Of a stretch of DNA of 64,000 nucleotides, positions 34,327 to 44,400 are shown piece by piece (the stretch's first letter is position 1; the number at the start of each line of letters is the position of its first letter). The notes beneath the pieces were generated by a model that was given only the letters and a program-made list of their open reading frames with translations, was not told the origin of the DNA and did not search any database. A program made the position numbers and the translations under genes. Source of the stretch: Candidatus Poseidoniaceae archaeon (GTDB taxonomy: Archaea > Thermoplasmatota > Poseidoniia > Poseidoniales > Poseidoniaceae); the NCBI GenBank assembly GCA_028822845.1, contig JAPKCS010000005.1:1-64000 (forward strand), in the 5' to 3' direction.

Positions 34327-35076
34327 TTAGGTTCTGAAAGGGCGTGGATTCAACTTTCCTTCCTTCGCCATCACAGATGCTTGCAAGAGCGAATCTGGTG
34401 TGCCGCAATCGACCCATGTTTCCTCACCGACCGTAAGCAACCTTGCCGCTCCGTTCTGGACATAGGCGCTTGTCACATCGGAAATAGAGAACGTCTCCCC
34501 TTTTGCCGCCACACCAGCATCGACATGGGACCAGAAATGCTCATCGAACAGGTAAATACCACCTATGGCAAGGTTTGAAGGTGGTTTTTCTGGCTTTTCG
34601 ACCACATCGATCACGTTTCCTTTCTCATCGAGGACGGCGACGCCAAACGCCTCGGGGTTGTTCTCGTTACGAGCCAAGAGCACACACCCAGGTGCTTCTT
34701 TTGCCTGATAAAAGCGCGCAACTTCTGCTTCGAGTTCCATGGTTGTGATGTTGTCTGAAAAGTAGACGAGGAGCCTGCAATCTTCATTGTAGACCCTTGC
34801 TAAGTTCAGTGCGTCAGCAACGCCCGTCGGTTCTTCTTCGAGAACATAATGGATTCGTTCATCAGGAAAACCAGCTCCAACATGTTTCGTGATTTGACCG
34901 ATGAATTGGTTTGAAACGATGGTGATGTCTTTGATGCCTGCACGGCGGATGGTGCCGAGGGCGTAATCGATGACGGGCCGTTCATGGAGCGGCAAGAGCG
35001 TCTTTTGGGTGTATTTGGTGAAGGGATAGAGGTGACTGCCATGGCCGCCAGCAAGCAAAATCGCTTTGACCTTCAT
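34327..35076 (-). CDS. Glucose-1-phosphate thymidylyltransferase-like protein
   Basis: The product has 249 residues. The family pattern is clear: AILLAGGHGSHLYPFTKYTQKTLLPLHERPVIDYAL (about 5-42), VYFSDNI with the metal-binding aspartate (near 105), DVVEKPEKPPSNLAIGGIYLFD (near 158) and the C-terminal WVDCGTPDSLLQAS. Such proteins make dTDP-sugars or UDP-sugars. The canonical GGxGTRL is changed to GGHGSHL, so the catalytic arginine reads histidine. It lies 43 bases upstream of the dehydrogenase on the same strand, forming a nucleotide-sugar group with GtrA. Confidence 0.88.
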   Translation of the reverse strand: MKVKAILLAGGHGSHLYPFTKYTQKTLLPLHERPVIDYALGTIRRAGIKDITIVSNQFIGQITKHVGAGFPDERIHYVLEEEPTGVADALNLARVYNEDCRLLVYFSDNITTMELEAEVARFYQAKEAPGCVLLARNENNPEAFGVAVLDEKGNVIDVVEKPEKPPSNLAIGGIYLFDEHFWSHVDAGVAAKGETFSISDVTSAYVQNGAARLLTVGEETWVDCGTPDSLLQASVMAKEGKLNPRPFRT

Positions 35077-35092
35077 GATTTGTGGGGTGGCG

Positions 35093-35779
35093 TCATTCCT
35101 TTTGGCCTTGTCCCATTAGTTCGTCCAATGCCCCGTCCTTTGCATTTTTTTCCAACCAATCGGTGCGGACCAAATCTCCAAGACGTTCCACACCAGCCTC
35201 AATGAGGTCCAGATCCGCTTCCTCAGCCGCCTTCCAGCGTTCATTTGCGACCACTTCATACTGTGCGTTTGCTTCACCGACCAAGTGTTCTGATCGGCTC
35301 AATTCACCTTCTAAACCATCGTAGATGCCCTCTGATTCCTTTACATCTCGACGTGGTGCAATGCCACCATCAGCGTTCACCTCCACGCCCCCAGTGAATC
35401 CTTTTTCGTCATGACCACGGATGCTTCCGGTGTTTTTCTTGACTTGAACTTCATCAAACCGCCCTGTTTCAGCAGCCAGGGTTAACCGCTGACGAAAGTC
35501 TGCAGTCTCAAACAGATCAGGATCGACTTCGAGCAACCTGAGCAAGGCCTCTTCTCGACTTAGCGCTCGAGCATTCTGATTCATTCGAACCAGCATGACC
35601 GCCGAAAAAAGCACAAGGAAACCACCGCTGACACGAAGTGAGTCGAAGCCCAGATACAGTGCTCCTGCGACCCCAAGCCCCCCCATCGCCAACACGACCA
35701 CGATGAGGCGAGTCACGTTGCCCTGCCGAACTTCGTCTGATTCGACGAATTCGAGGTATTGGGCAGCGTCAGTTTGCAT
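35093..35779 (-). CDS. Membrane protein with charged cytosolic domain
   Basis: The product has 228 residues. Two hydrophobic segments (about 24-42 and 48-66) are followed by a 160-residue charged, mainly helical region containing a GRFDEVQVKKNTGS-like stretch and repeated acidic helices. No signal peptide or known domain is seen. It starts a run of three small minus-strand membrane or coiled-coil genes (35093-36753) with short gaps. Confidence 0.65.
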   Translation of the reverse strand: MQTDAAQYLEFVESDEVRQGNVTRLIVVVLAMGGLGVAGALYLGFDSLRVSGGFLVLFSAVMLVRMNQNARALSREEALLRLLEVDPDLFETADFRQRLTLAAETGRFDEVQVKKNTGSIRGHDEKGFTGGVEVNADGGIAPRRDVKESEGIYDGLEGELSRSEHLVGEANAQYEVVANERWKAAEEADLDLIEAGVERLGDLVRTDWLEKNAKDGALDELMGQGQKE

Positions 35780-35790
35780 TCCTCATCACA

Positions 35791-36099
35791 TCACGAAAGA
35801 ATTTTCTCAGCCTTGTGACGAAGGGCATCGTCTGTTTGGTCATCATCCGACCAACCGAGTATTTTGAGTGCTTCAAGGCGGCTTGCCTGAATGCTGTTGG
35901 ACATTCGTTCAAAGGCAAATTGAATCAATAAGAGAAACACTAGCACCGCAGCTATACCAAATTGCCATTGTGTGAACCAGGCAATAGCAACTGAAAGAAC
36001 GATTGCTTGAACGCCTGCCATCCATAACCGACGTTGAATTCGAGCACCAGAGTCAAGGCTGTCGATCAGCCGTTGAGCGCCTTCCTTCTTTGTCGCCAT
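35791..36099 (-). CDS. Small two-helix membrane protein
   Basis: The product has 102 residues. It begins with a basic cytosolic segment (MATKKEGAQRLIDSLDSGARIQRRL) and has hydrophobic stretches at about 28-44 and 48-66, followed by a charged helix with KILGWSDDDQTDDALRHKAEKIL. It is unrecognised. The gap to the next gene downstream is only 11 bases. Confidence 0.65.
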   Translation of the reverse strand: MATKKEGAQRLIDSLDSGARIQRRLWMAGVQAIVLSVAIAWFTQWQFGIAAVLVFLLLIQFAFERMSNSIQASRLEALKILGWSDDDQTDDALRHKAEKILS

Positions 36100-36138
36100 G
36101 GTGCCTCCAGTTTGTTTTCATTGGTCAATATGTCGGAA

Positions 36139-36753
36139 TCAGTCAAACAAATCAGTCAGCACTGCAGCGTTGAATTGTTCAGTTGCTTGCCGGCTCAACA
36201 TCTGCTGAGCCAGGTTGGAAGCGGGGGCGTCTTGAACGAGGACACTGTCCTGAAGCATCAATTTCTGCCTGGGCTCCATGGCTAATTTACGCACCACGTC
36301 AGTAAGGGTTTGCTGAATCCGAGAGGTCTGTTCTGATTGCATTACAAGCAACCGCTCAAGACTGTCAAGCAACGCTACGTTGCGGTCACTGCGGTCTTCG
36401 ATGGCTTTCGATTGGGCCTTCATCGCCATTTCCTGGCGATTCAACAATTCTCGAGCAGCGGGGCTCCCCACGGCGTCGCGCCGGTTGATTTCTTCAATCG
36501 CTTCATGCAATTCTAGGTTTGTCTTTTGGAGGTGAAACTGCAATTCGTCGATGTGCAGTGTTGATCGTTGAAGGTGTTGCTTTAACCCTCGACTTTGATC
36601 CATTAAACGATGTTGCCTCGCTCGGTGTTGAGCGGATTCAATCAAGAATGCTGTAGCAACAGCGCCCCCAAGCGCAAGTTCCTGATCCATTCGTAATTCC
36701 ATTAAAAAGATCCATGCTAACATTCCGAACACAAGTGAGCGTACGATTCCCAT
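36139..36753 (-). CDS. Membrane-anchored coiled-coil protein
   Basis: The product has 204 residues. One or two hydrophobic stretches (about 3-20 and 27-40) at the N-terminus are followed by a long helical region (about 45-165) rich in Gln, Glu, Arg and Leu, with heptad-like spacing (HLQRSTLHIDELQFHLQKTNLELHEAIEEINRRD and KAIEDRSDRNVALLDSLERLLVMQSEQTSRIQQTL). It resembles bacterial RmuC/phage scaffold-style rods only in general form. A structural or scaffolding role is inferred. Confidence 0.6.
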   Translation of the reverse strand: MGIVRSLVFGMLAWIFLMELRMDQELALGGAVATAFLIESAQHRARQHRLMDQSRGLKQHLQRSTLHIDELQFHLQKTNLELHEAIEEINRRDAVGSPAARELLNRQEMAMKAQSKAIEDRSDRNVALLDSLERLLVMQSEQTSRIQQTLTDVVRKLAMEPRQKLMLQDSVLVQDAPASNLAQQMLSRQATEQFNAAVLTDLFD

Positions 36754-36831
36754 AGTGAAACATAGGTTGGCACGGTATAACCAATTGTTGCTCGGGGGCC
36801 CTTGGGGCCCACATATTCCCTCTGTAAAACT

Positions 36832-37479
36832 TCAAGCTGATGGGACAAAACAATCATCATCAATCTCGAGCAATGACCCGATTGTAAGGAGATGGTCGAT
36901 CGCTTCGTCGATTTCTTCAGTGGAGACACCGTGTTCCTTCATGCCCTTGAACATCACATCGAGGGTGGCGTATGGTTCGCCTTTGCCCATTTCCGTTTCA
37001 ACGACCACGAGCAACATCTGACAGGCCACTGCAAGCAATGGGTCATCGCCCTCATCGTCGGGGAGGAGATCGAGGAAGGTCGCTGCAGGATGCATCGATT
37101 GATCAATCTGGCTTTGGGGTAAGGTTTCGGAAATAGGTTCGGCAGCGCGTGAGCCTAAGCGCTTCAACCCATCAACGATGTTGAGGTTGAAACAATCGAA
37201 AATATTGCGCTGCAATGGATCCAGTGCCTCATCCGCTTCTGGTTCGAGTCTGCGAGCGATGCTTTCCAAGCGGTGCAACCGTTGTTCCACAGCCATTCGT
37301 TCCCTTGCGAGGTCGAGGGAAACAAGGTCCAATGCCATTTTGGATTGTTCGACGAGCCAAGACTCCAGCCTCCAATTTGGGTCGACGCTTTGCATCATCT
37401 CTGCAAGTTTTTGCACCTCAAGCGGCAATGAATCCAGACGAATATGGCCTTCCGACACCTCGTTTTGCTTGTCGCTCAT
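36832..37479 (-). CDS. Helical cytosolic protein of unknown function
   Basis: The product has 215 residues. An N-terminal coiled coil (about 40-90, LVEQSKMALDLVSLDLARERMAVEQRLHRLESIARRLEPEADEAL) is followed by a compact helical C-terminal part ending ETEMGKGEPYATLDVMFKGMKEHGVSTEEIDEAIDHLLTIGSLLEIDDDCFVPSA, which has a winged-helix-like pattern. No motif is diagnostic. It could take part in DNA or nucleoid organisation, but that is only a guess. Confidence 0.6.
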   Translation of the reverse strand: MSDKQNEVSEGHIRLDSLPLEVQKLAEMMQSVDPNWRLESWLVEQSKMALDLVSLDLARERMAVEQRLHRLESIARRLEPEADEALDPLQRNIFDCFNLNIVDGLKRLGSRAAEPISETLPQSQIDQSMHPAATFLDLLPDDEGDDPLLAVACQMLLVVVETEMGKGEPYATLDVMFKGMKEHGVSTEEIDEAIDHLLTIGSLLEIDDDCFVPSA

Positions 37480-37484
37480 GTTCT

Positions 37485-37658
37485 CTACTCTCCCCCATGA
37501 CAGCCTATGAAGCCTTTCTCACTCAACCGACCATCGTTTCCATTCTGCAACCGGTTCACTGCGTTCATGCTTGCTCGAAGAAGAACTTCCACTGGACACA
37601 AACCTCTGTGCTTTGCCAAATGCAAAGCAAGCCCCTTGTTCTCTAAAAGTGACGCCAT
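37485..37658 (-). CDS. Possible small protein
   Basis: A 57-residue frame begins at an ATG at 37658 (MASLLENKGLALHLAKHRGLCPVEVLLRASMNAVNRLQ) and ends at 37485, just upstream of the next minus-strand gene. It fills a gap between that gene and the divergent dehydrogenase gene. The sequence is amphipathic but unrecognised, and coding potential is uncertain. Confidence 0.3.
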   Translation of the reverse strand: MASLLENKGLALHLAKHRGLCPVEVLLRASMNAVNRLQNGNDGRLSEKGFIGCHGGE

Positions 37659-37706
37659 AAATCCGAAGGGGTCGCGTTCATGTAGGGGTTGCCCTTGGCG
37701 GAAAGC

Positions 37707-38891
37707 ATGGGAAATTATCGGATTGGAGTTCTTCCCGGAGACGGCACTGGTCGCGAAGTTGCGCTTGAGGCTCAACGTATTCTCGACGCCATTGAGGCCA
37801 ACACCAACCATGGTTTTGAACAAACCGTCATTCAATGCGGTGGCCAACATTACCTCGAAACCGGTGAAGAATGGGCCGAAGGCTCCTTTGAATTCTGCCG
37901 CGATGAAGCCGATGCGATTTACCTCGGCGCAATTGGTTACCCCGGGGCTCTTTTGCCCAACGGCGACCTCGCCGGCGGATCGGTGATTCTTGGAATGCGA
38001 AGCGGCTTAGATCTCTATGCCAACCTCCGCCCAATCAAACTCTACGAAGGTGTCCCGCACAAGGTGCACGGCCGCTTCACTCAGATTTGGGAACCGGGCA
38101 TGGTCGACATGACGGTGCTCCGAGAAAACACAGAAGGTCTGTACCATTCCTTGCTACGACGCAGTGCAGATCGCGCCCAAGGGCGAGAACCTTACGAACC
38201 TCCATCCATGGAATTCCCAGGATTGAAGGGCGAAGTTGCTTACGACCCCCGTCCGATTTCAGAACACGGCAGTGAACGCTTGATTCGAATGGGCTTTGAA
38301 ATCGCAGAGACACGAAACGGTGCACCAGTTGATGGTGTGAAGCGCGTTTCATGCATCGACAAATCCAATGTCACTCGCGGCTGTCAACTGTTCCGCCGAA
38401 CCTTCGATAAGGTCGCCGACCAGTACCCAGGAACCGAGAAGGATTACGGCTACATCGACGCTTTCATGCAGTGGCTCACCCGCTCACCAGAATCCTACGA
38501 CGTCGTCGTTACTTCGAACATGTTCGGCGACATCGCAACCGATTTGGGCGCTGTTCTGCAGGGAGGAATGGGTATGGCCGCTTCAGGAAACATTGGCGAT
38601 CACCACGCTTTCTTCGAACCCGTCCACGGATCTGCTCCAAAGTACGCTGGCATGAACAAGGTCAACCCGATTGCAACGATCAACTCCATCCAGCTGATGA
38701 TGGATTGGTTGGGTCGCAGAAATGGTGAGGACGAACTCATTCAAATCGGCCGCCTAATCGATGAAAGCGTTGGCGACCATCTTCGTGAAGGCAAAGGCCT
38801 CACCTACGATCTTGGTGGCGATGCTTCGTGTTCCGCAGTTGGCCAAAGCATCTCTTCTCGTTTGGTCGCCAAACTCAGTGAAGAATTCTGA
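37707..38891 (+). CDS. Isocitrate/isopropylmalate dehydrogenase family enzyme
   Basis: The ATG at 37707 ([22 protein letters not shown]) matches the family start; the ORF track adds six residues. The 394-residue product has the Mg-isocitrate or isopropylmalate motifs: [11 protein letters not shown] (near 140), a catalytic lysine in IDKSNVT (near 222), [16 protein letters not shown] (near 268) and [12 protein letters not shown] (near 306). The enzyme oxidatively decarboxylates a 2-hydroxy acid with NAD(P). It could act in leucine biosynthesis or in another 2-oxoacid pathway, paired with the aconitase-family enzyme at 21452. The length of 394 is near that of NAD-dependent members. Confidence 0.92.
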   Translation: MGNYRIGVLPGDGTGREVALEAQRILDAIEANTNHGFEQTVIQCGGQHYLETGEEWAEGSFEFCRDEADAIYLGAIGYPGALLPNGDLAGGSVILGMRSGLDLYANLRPIKLYEGVPHKVHGRFTQIWEPGMVDMTVLRENTEGLYHSLLRRSADRAQGREPYEPPSMEFPGLKGEVAYDPRPISEHGSERLIRMGFEIAETRNGAPVDGVKRVSCIDKSNVTRGCQLFRRTFDKVADQYPGTEKDYGYIDAFMQWLTRSPESYDVVVTSNMFGDIATDLGAVLQGGMGMAASGNIGDHHAFFEPVHGSAPKYAGMNKVNPIATINSIQLMMDWLGRRNGEDELIQIGRLIDESVGDHLREGKGLTYDLGGDASCSAVGQSISSRLVAKLSEEF

Positions 38892-38927
38892 TTTCAGAAC
38901 CGACACATCGGCCAACAGGGCTTTGTT

Positions 38928-39683
38928 TCAAACCTCAGGTGTGCCAAATTTAGTCGATATATGGCGCAATGCGTCGGTTAAAACCGCTTCATTATCATAG
39001 GCCAGTCCACCATTGTCATGAGTGGGTTGTGAAAGAAGTTCCAACATGTTCGTGACCACTCTGGTCAGTTCATCCACGATGGTGATGTTGCCCATTTTTG
39101 CTGAACGTGAAAGAGGATTGAGGTCGATGACAATCACGGTCTTTCCCATCGACACCAAGGCTTCGCATCGATCGCCGTCTTCCAAAGGAACCATGATGAC
39201 ATCCGAGTCGAGGATTCCTTCTTTGGTGCAGTTTGCGCGCGGCCCTTCCAAACCAGGGATTTTGGCGTTTGGTTTGGCTCCGAGGATTTTGACATCGATG
39301 CCCTCTGATGATCTGATGGCTTCGAGGTGGCTCAATAAGGCCTCCATCCGTTCGGGGGTACGGTAGAAAATATTGATTTCAACTGGGCATTCCAGCACTG
39401 CAGCGAGTTGAAGCATTTCCTTTCCAGCCAGAGCAACCACGTTTCCATTCAGGCTCAACACGGGATGAGATGCCCCTTTTAGGGCTGTGAGTGCTTCCTT
39501 TGTCGCATGCAAAGCACTTGGAATCGTTTGTTCGCCAAGCAGGTAATCGTATGCTTCACCGCGACCGTGGGCGATCATCGCACTTCCAGCGAGCATCCCC
39601 TTTTTTTCAGCTTCTTCCAACCGATGCCGGAGCAAGAGCGACTGGTACCGCGGGTGGCTCGGGTCTGCAGCAATTTCATCCAT
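38928..39683 (-). CDS. 4-phosphopantoate--beta-alanine ligase (archaeal phosphopantothenate synthetase)
   Basis: The product has 251 residues. The archaea-specific signature ADPSHPRYQSLLLRHRLEEAEKKGMLAGSAMIAHGRGEAYDYLLGE (near 6-50) is diagnostic for the enzyme that joins 4-phosphopantoate to beta-alanine with ATP, the archaeal route to coenzyme A. VIMVPLEDGDRCEAL and VIDLNPLSRSA (near 170-195) carry metal or nucleotide contacts. It lies 13 bases after nadC on the same strand, giving a cofactor-biosynthesis operon. Confidence 0.92.
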   Translation of the reverse strand: MDEIAADPSHPRYQSLLLRHRLEEAEKKGMLAGSAMIAHGRGEAYDYLLGEQTIPSALHATKEALTALKGASHPVLSLNGNVVALAGKEMLQLAAVLECPVEINIFYRTPERMEALLSHLEAIRSSEGIDVKILGAKPNAKIPGLEGPRANCTKEGILDSDVIMVPLEDGDRCEALVSMGKTVIVIDLNPLSRSAKMGNITIVDELTRVVTNMLELLSQPTHDNGGLAYDNEAVLTDALRHISTKFGTPEV

Positions 39684-39696
39684 TGAAGCACCCCGA

Positions 39697-40638
39697 TTAA
39701 GCGCTGGTGATCAACATCGAAACATCCAGTGGAGGGACGCCTCTGTTGATGGCACTGGTTGACAACACATCCAAACCGCATTCATGCCAGAGTTCGAGAT
39801 GTTCGAATTCGATGCCACCACTCGCTTCCAGCACGACATGTTCGCGCAGTCCCATTTCGGTGAGTTCCGCTGCAACTTCCTGGCAACGCTCAGGTCCAAA
39901 ATTATCGAGCATCACAACGAGTTTCTTGACGCCCTCTTCGCGTCGTTGAGCCCACACAGCAGCCGCAATGACCGCTTCCTTGTTCTCTCTAACTTCGATT
40001 TCGAGGAACGCTCCGGAGGTTGAAACATCAACTTCTTGTAAAAATTGAGCGATTCGGTTTGAATGCCCATCGATGTCTTGGAGCATTGAAGCAAGGTCGT
40101 TTTCTTTGATCATCAGTGCGTCGTTTTTTTGCAAACGGTGGGTTAAACCACCGCCAAGGTGCACTGCCCATTTATCCATCAAACCCCAGATGGTTTTGCG
40201 AGTGCATGCAATTTGACCAGGAGCGATGGCCGACCAGCGCTTTGCTTCTGTGGCAATGCCGGAGAGTTGACCAAGAACGTTGAGGATGCTCCGTTCCATT
40301 GCCAACAATGTGTCGCGATCACCAGAAAGCGATGCGATTTCATCGTCTTTTACAACCTTCTTTCCATCGCTGGCCTGCCAGGAGATTTTCAGAGAAGGCG
40401 CCCAAATTTGCAACATGTGATCGATGGCAGCGGTTCCAACAACGATGCCATCAGCGCGAGCAACAATCGTTGCTTCCACGGCGTCGTTTCCGCCCATGAA
40501 CGGCATATCGATACCGTCGTCAGCAAGCACAGCACCGACCCACCGGTCGAAACTCGCTTGAAGCATTCGCGTGGGGCCGTCTTCAGCAGACCACAGGAGG
40601 TGGCCACGGTCGTGTGGAGGTCGCCGTGCATCTGCCAT
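39697..40638 (-). CDS. nadC: Nicotinate-nucleotide pyrophosphorylase (carboxylating)
   Basis: The product has 313 residues. It makes nicotinate mononucleotide from quinolinate and phosphoribosyl pyrophosphate in NAD synthesis. The hallmark LNVLGQLSGIATEAKR (near 118), ACTRKTIWGLMDKWAVHLGGGLTHR (near 145) and EASGGIEFEHLELWHECGLDVLSTSAI (near 275) are all present. It shares an operon with the archaeal phosphopantothenate synthetase. No nadA or nadB gene is in the window. Confidence 0.95.
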   Translation of the reverse strand: MADARRPPHDRGHLLWSAEDGPTRMLQASFDRWVGAVLADDGIDMPFMGGNDAVEATIVARADGIVVGTAAIDHMLQIWAPSLKISWQASDGKKVVKDDEIASLSGDRDTLLAMERSILNVLGQLSGIATEAKRWSAIAPGQIACTRKTIWGLMDKWAVHLGGGLTHRLQKNDALMIKENDLASMLQDIDGHSNRIAQFLQEVDVSTSGAFLEIEVRENKEAVIAAAVWAQRREEGVKKLVVMLDNFGPERCQEVAAELTEMGLREHVVLEASGGIEFEHLELWHECGLDVLSTSAINRGVPPLDVSMLITSA

Positions 40639-40740
40639 GGACGGCCGTAGGGGTTCATCGACTTGAAACCAAGTGCTGGAGATAAAATCAGTTTCCGAAG
40701 CAGTACAAGTTTTGATAAGCCAAAAGGGAAGGAAGGGTCT

Positions 40741-41442
40741 ATGGACGCAGGAGGGAATTCATCACTTGCTCCTTTGCAACTGCAAGAACGTGTGGTCGCC
40801 AGCACTTCCATCCATATTTTTGGGGCAGGGTTGAATCAAGAGCGCCCTGCACATCAAGCCGTCAAGGAAGTGTCGCAGCGCGGTTGGGCTTGCAGCCCGA
40901 TCCATCCAAACGATGCCGGCGCGACGGTGGCAGGTTTCCCAATCCGCCCTTCCCTCGACGAAGGGCTGGTCCCCGAAATCGTTGTGCTCTTTTTGGCCCC
41001 TGAACGGGCAAGAGCTGTGGTCCGCGACTTGATCATGCGGCTCGATCATCAACACTTCCCTCTGGTCTGGTTTCAGCGCGGTGCCGAAGACCCTCCTTCA
41101 ATCGAGGCGCTTCAATCGATGGGTGCTGCTTTCGTTACCAACGATTGCATTGTCGAATACACAAACCGCTGTGACCTTCGATGTGCATCTTCATCTCTCC
41201 CTCAGATGTTCTGTCTGCAAACCGCCTCCGAGGATGGGGACGGGTGTTCCGTATGGACCGTCCATTCCACTTCAGACGCCGTGTTGGCCAAACCGACATA
41301 TGCCCTTGAGTGGGTCGGAACATTGGATGATTTAGAACATTCAAAGCACACCATCCCGCGATACATCCGATCCCTACAAACAACAAACGAATCTCTTGCT
41401 GCATTGGCACAGAGGTTGACGCAATCCGAGGAGACGGCATGA
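40741..41442 (+). CDS. CoA-binding domain protein
   Basis: The ATG at 40741 (MDAGGNSSLAPLQLQERV) is chosen; the ORF track adds 26 upstream residues that overlap the nadC promoter region. The 233-residue product has a Rossmann-like CoA_binding_2 domain at about 15-140 (ASTSIHIFGAGLNQERPAHQAVKEVSQRGW, SLDEGLVPEIVVLFLAPE, PLVWFQRGAEDPPS). Such domains occur in succinyl-CoA synthetase-like and acyl-CoA-dependent proteins. It has no enzyme partner here. The final 70 residues are Ser/Thr-rich and helical. Divergent from nadC. Confidence 0.8.
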   Translation: MDAGGNSSLAPLQLQERVVASTSIHIFGAGLNQERPAHQAVKEVSQRGWACSPIHPNDAGATVAGFPIRPSLDEGLVPEIVVLFLAPERARAVVRDLIMRLDHQHFPLVWFQRGAEDPPSIEALQSMGAAFVTNDCIVEYTNRCDLRCASSSLPQMFCLQTASEDGDGCSVWTVHSTSDAVLAKPTYALEWVGTLDDLEHSKHTIPRYIRSLQTTNESLAALAQRLTQSEETA

Positions 41443-41478
41443 TTCTCTATCGGCAGCGAACGAGGCAGGGGTAGCATT

Positions 41479-44400
41479 ATGACGGTACGGGCGGAGCAGA
41501 AATCAATGCGTGTCAAAGGGATGTGCCTCATGTTGCTTTGCTCCATGCTGATGCCCATGATTGGAACCGCTCTGGCAACACCACTCGAATCCGTTGAGCA
41601 AGGAGCCCCCCTCTCGTCATCAGAGCATCATCCAATCATCGATGGCTATTCAGCCACCATTCGCGCTTCAATTGCCTTCCACAGTGACCTCGGACAGTAC
41701 GATGATGACGATATGGCCACAGTTGAGAAGTGGGTCGTCTTTTCCAATCAAGCGATTGGCCAACCGGCCGAACACCTTGACGGCGCTCGCATTGTGGATT
41801 TGATGCCCAGTGAAGCATTTGAAACACTCCATGAATGGCAGACATCAGGGGTCATCGAAGCGGCTTACCCTCTTGTAGAACGGTCAATGGAGCCAAGATG
41901 GACCCCGAACGATCCCAAATTCGACGAACAATGGCATCTTGTCAACACCGGTCAAACCGGTGGCATCAGCGGCGAAGATGTCAACATCACAGGCGCATGG
42001 AACAGCTACAAGGGCGCAGGGGTTGTCATAGGCATTGTTGACGACGGACTCGACTGGAACCATCCAGATATCTTCACAGATTATGATTCCAGCCTCGATT
42101 ATGATTTTTGCAACGACGACGATGATCCCACGCCCACTTCGGGCAACGCTCACGGCACCGCTGCTGGCGGCGTAGCCGCCGCAACTGGCAACAATGGCGT
42201 TGGTGTAACCGGCGCTGCACCAGAAGCAACCCTTGTCGGGCTCCAACTCATCTCATGCAGCACCACAGACGTCCGTGAGGGCAATACCTTGGGCCATGAG
42301 CAACAAGACATTGATATTTATTCGAATTCGTGGGGCCCCAGTGATAATGGAATGACTCTTGAGGGGCCTGGTCCGTTGATGCTTGCAGCTCTTGAAGCAG
42401 GCGCGCTTCAAGGGAGAAATGGTCTGGGTAACATCATTACATGGGCAGCAGGAAACGGACTTGACGACGATGACAATTCGAATAAGGACGGCTATGCGAA
42501 CTTGCGGTACACCATTGCAGTTACCGCTGTGGATCACAAGGGCCAGCAATCATACTACGCTGAACCGGGCGCAAATGTGCTTGTCGCATCGCCCTCAAAC
42601 GGCGACGGGGAGAGCATCACCACCACTGACATCGAAGGATCAGGCGGTTACAGCAGCACCGACTACACCAGCACATTTGGCGGCACCTCCTCTGCAACAC
42701 CGCTCGTATCAGGCATCATCGCCTTGATGCTCGAAGCAAATGCGAACCTCACATGGCGAGATGTCCAACACATTCTGGTCGAAACTTCCAAACAAAACGA
42801 TCCAACTGACACTTCCTGGGCCACCAATGGAGCAGGCCACCTCGTGAGCCACAAGTACGGCTACGGCGTGATTGACGCTGGAGCAGCGGTCGCAGCGGCG
42901 GTCAATTGGGAAACCGCCGATGAAGAAATATCACTTTCTTCGGGGACCATTCAGACCGATCTCGATATTCCTGACCGGGACGAGGGGTACATCGAGGTCA
43001 ACACAACAGTGACAGAAGCGATTCAAATCGAAAACCTGGATGTCATCGTCGACATCCCGCATTCATTCCGTGGTGATCTGGCGCTCACGCTGACAAGCCC
43101 ATCGGGTCACCAAAGCATTCTTTCTGAAAGACACGATGACGAAAACAGCGACTACAACAATTGGCGCTTTGGCTCCGTTCAACACTGGGGCGAAGACAGC
43201 CGAGGCGTGTGGACCTTATCGGTTGAAGATCAAGGCTATGGCGACACGGGGATCCTCGAAGAATGGGAACTGATTCTCCACGGGACACAATTGAACCTCG
43301 ATTCAGACGGCGACAACCTCAGCGACGCCAATGAAACAGATGTCTACGGCACCGACCCCTACGACATTGACACGGACGATGATGAACTGAACGACGGCCT
43401 TGAGGTGCTCGTGTATGGGACAGACCCCCTCTCGGAAGACACCGATATGGACGGTCTTGACGACGGCACAGAAGTGCTCGTGAACGGGACAGACCCCCTT
43501 GACAACGACACGGACGACGACCTTCTTTCTGATGGCGATGAAGTGTACATCTATGGCACGAACCCGCTTGTTTTCGACGCTGACGGCGACTCCGATGGGT
43601 TCTATTGGTTCCAAGATTGCAACGATTCAAACCCAGATGTCTATCCGAATGCTCTCGAGGTGTTGAATGGCATCGATGACGACTGTAACGGCTCTTGGGA
43701 CGAAGGTTTCAACCTCACAGATGCCGATTCAGATGGCCTGTATGATTTTGAAGAGTACCATGGCTATGGCACGGATTGGCAAAACAGTGACACCGATGGC
43801 GACGGTCTTGAAGACGGTGCAGAAGTGGTAATTTACACGACTGACCCACTTGTCAAAGACAACGATTCGGACATGGACGGGTATTATTGGTTCGAAGACT
43901 GCGACGATACCAACGCTTCGATCAACCCCGGCATCGATGAAACATTGGATGGCTTGGACAACAACTGCAACGGAGAAATCGATGAAGACTTCCTCGATAC
44001 AGACTCGGATTTTGACGGGCTGTTGGATATGGAAGAATACCTGACACACGGCACCGATCCGTTTGATCCAGACACCGACGGTGACGGCTTACTTGACGGA
44101 ATCGAACTGCTCGCAACCAACACAGATCCATTGTACCCTGACCTCGACCGCGACGGCGACAGTTACCGCTGGTTCAACGACTGCGACGACAACAACAGCC
44201 TGATTTCACCGAGCGCAACAGAACGCTGGAACGGCATAGATGACGACTGCGATAACCAGATTGACGAAGACATCGACCGCTCCGCTTACATTTCGGCTTC
44301 ACCTCAATTTAGAAGCCTTACATTGAACGCTACCAACGACACCCTCCAACTCTCGCTTTCGATTTCCCTTGATAATCAAAGCCTCGATAGGATCGATCCG

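Noticed and set aside
37485-37850. 121-residue minus-strand ORF
   Set aside because: The upstream half overlaps the dehydrogenase gene; only the short 57-residue part is kept, at low confidence.
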